A stretch of DNA of 7,002 bases, taken from the NCBI GenBank assembly GCA_004297865.1, contig SCSO01000018.1:1-7002 (forward strand), in the 5' to 3' direction. This stretch comes from Legionella sp. (GTDB lineage: Bacteria; Pseudomonadota; Gammaproteobacteria; Legionellales; Legionellaceae). A model generated the notes under the pieces. That model was given only the letters and a program-made list of their open reading frames with translations, did no database searches and was not told the origin of the DNA. The position numbers were made by a program, and so were the translations under genes. Shown in pieces: positions 6,093-7,002 of the stretch (its first letter is position 1; each line of letters starts with the position of its first letter).

Positions 6093-6842
6093 TCATAAGT
6101 ACATAGTCTCTAAGCCTTGTTCAACATAAGGCTCCACCAAAGCTTTAAGTTGAGGGTTAGTATCAAGATATTCAATAATCTGCTGTAATGGTATCAGCGG
6201 TGCTAAATGTTTAAATTTTTGGTAAACCGCGCGACATAATATGAGATCTTCGGGATAATCAACTGTTAAACGTATATCTGTACGAGAGATAGCAGATGGT
6301 ACATCCAGATAACCTATTTTAAATTTATCCTTATGCTCACGAATATAAAGTGAACACAGTTCGGAACGATGCTTGCGTTGCCCTTCTTGCCAAGAACGCT
6401 TATAAGCATCTAACTTAATGATCTCAAGACCAGAACCGTCAGGAACATGATCAAGGACTGTTAAATCGTTATTATCAGTACGATGTATATCCCAAGCCAT
6501 ATCAACCGCTTCAAAATAATTAAAAGGCGATTCGGTAGTCATTCGAAAAATATCTGTTCCATTTACTTTTTCACAACATTGAATTAATCGCTGCAACACA
6601 TCTTCTTCGTTGCCAACAATAAAACTGATATTGTTCTTCATGGCAACTGTCTGGAATATTTCATTTTCTGTACCTTCGCTAATGCCCAAAACTATCTCAG
6701 AAACAGGGGCAAAGGTTCTAATTGCGGCAATAATATAATCCAAAATTGTAACGCGCTCATTTATATCTAGATTTTGCAGCGGCTTTCCATATAAGCGCGA
6801 ACCTTGATTTCGACACGCTAAGCAAGCAACTAACTTTCTCAT
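6093..6842 (-). CDS. SpsF/NeuA/KdsB-like cytidylyltransferase
   Basis: The product has 249 residues from ATG 6842. The order of motifs follows the SpsF/CMP-Kdo synthetase group: RNQGSRLYGKPL (11-22), the nucleotide-binding loop; GNEEDVL (77-83); RMTTESP (100-106), in the place of the R-x-T-x-D-x-P motif; DGSGLEII (135-142); REH (169-171 region); and RLTVDYPEDL (191-200). It should activate the acid made by the upstream synthase as a CMP-sugar in the cytoplasm. SpsF-type proteins pair with NeuB-like SpsE in Bacillus. ATG 6842 is preferred over an upstream in-frame TTG (6869) because it overlaps the synthase TGA as ATGA, has AAGGA 8 bases upstream and leaves the usual MRKLVACL N-terminal strand. 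The acidic residue in the central motif is Glu, not the usual Asp. Confidence 0.88.
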   Translation of the reverse strand: MRKLVACLACRNQGSRLYGKPLQNLDINERVTILDYIIAAIRTFAPVSEIVLGISEGTENEIFQTVAMKNNISFIVGNEEDVLQRLIQCCEKVNGTDIFRMTTESPFNYFEAVDMAWDIHRTDNNDLTVLDHVPDGSGLEIIKLDAYKRSWQEGQRKHRSELCSLYIREHKDKFKIGYLDVPSAISRTDIRLTVDYPEDLILCRAVYQKFKHLAPLIPLQQIIEYLDTNPQLKALVEPYVEQGLETMYL

Positions 6843-7002
6843 TGAACTAATCCTTGTTCTAATGGACAATTTTTCTCTAGGGGAGCAAGTAGAACTTTGC
6901 CAATGACTAATCCCGTCTGTCGATAGTATGTTTCCGACCCGTTTGTATTTACTCTTTTCATTGCAATATCACTTTCAGTAATACATTCACCTTTTGCGAG
7001 AG
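6839..7002 (-). CDS. C-terminal end of a NeuB-type nonulosonic acid synthase (SAF domain), 5' end outside window
   Basis: Only the last 53 residues are inside the window, read in the frame that starts two bases from the edge. They match the SAF/antifreeze-like domain that closes sialic, legionaminic and pseudaminic acid synthases: KGECITESDI (3-12), KRVNTNGSETYY (15-26) in the place of the usual KRPGNG..., and GLVIGKVL (30-37). A short final PLEQGLVQ segment precedes TGA. This domain contributes an Arg that lies over the active site of the partner subunit in dimeric NeuB; R16 sits there. The enzyme condenses phosphoenolpyruvate with an acetamido sugar. The stop overlaps the cytidylyltransferase start by 4 bases. 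The KRVNT variation hints at a non-standard substrate, but the barrel that would show this is not visible. Confidence 0.8.
   Translation of the reverse strand, partial: LAKGECITESDIAMKRVNTNGSETYYRQTGLVIGKVLLAPLEKNCPLEQGLVQ
6851..6855 (-). promoter_or_regulatory. Shine-Dalgarno for the cytidylyltransferase, deciding the start
   Basis: AAGGA lies 8 bases upstream of ATG 6842, within the last codons of the synthase gene. It supports the ATGA-overlap start over the upstream in-frame TTG at 6869. Confidence 0.65.

Noticed and set aside
6867..6869. TTG start giving a cytidylyltransferase nine residues longer
   Set aside because: It would overlap the synthase gene by 31 bases, and the ATG at 6842 has AAGGA 8 bases upstream, an ATGA overlap and the N-terminus expected for the family.
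1..7002. tRNA, rRNA, CRISPR array or insertion sequence
   Set aside because: No cloverleaf-like segments, spaced direct repeats, transposase motifs or terminal repeats were seen; almost all bases are in the eight genes.

Overview
The window is a gene-dense stretch of surface-carbohydrate biosynthesis genes. All eight genes lie on the minus strand, so transcription runs from the high coordinates to the low ones. Six complete genes are flanked by two genes cut by the window ends. Junctions are very tight (overlaps of 1, 4, 4 and 17 bases, or gaps of 10 and 12 bases, plus one junction of 1 or 4 bases depending on the start used). No promoter or terminator is visible, so the window looks like the interior of one long operon. 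The DNA is AT-rich (roughly 60% A+T by eye), uses ATG and GTG starts with recognisable Shine-Dalgarno sites, and follows the standard bacterial code. A bacterium, more likely Gram-negative (O-antigen, capsule or flagellin glycan locus), is suggested, but nothing here fixes the genus.

In transcription order: (1) 6839-7002, the C-terminal SAF (antifreeze-like) domain of a NeuB-type nonulosonic acid synthase, cut by the window edge; (2) 6093-6842, a SpsF/NeuA/KdsB-like cytidylyltransferase; (3) 5024-6082, a FemAB/BioF2-type GNAT-fold acyltransferase; (4) 4056-5027, a short divergent DegT/DnrJ/EryC1-type PLP enzyme; (5) 2929-4056, a two-domain GNAT N-acetyltransferase; (6) 1295-2929, a protein with the PFTS motif of a polysaccharide biosynthesis family, probably a glycosyltransferase; (7) 721-1311, a left-handed beta-helix (hexapeptide) O-acetyltransferase; (8) 1-708, a class I SAM methyltransferase with an N-terminal zinc ribbon, cut at its 3' end.

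A synthase plus cytidylyltransferase pair is the core of nonulosonic acid (sialic, legionaminic or pseudaminic type) activation. The DegT-like and GNAT-like genes are the usual tools for making and acylating the amino-sugar precursor. The PFTS protein, O-acetyltransferase and methyltransferase would then transfer and decorate the sugar. The set resembles Bacillus SpsC-SpsD-SpsE-SpsF (DegT, GNAT, NeuB-like, SpsF) with extra modification genes. The exact sugar cannot be read from the sequence. The most interesting points are the atypical enzyme set (a FemAB-like enzyme and a shortened DegT enzyme next to a SpsF-type transferase), homopolymer tracts of 8-9 bases inside three genes that could act as switches, and a near-perfect internal Shine-Dalgarno in a small hairpin next to one of these tracts.
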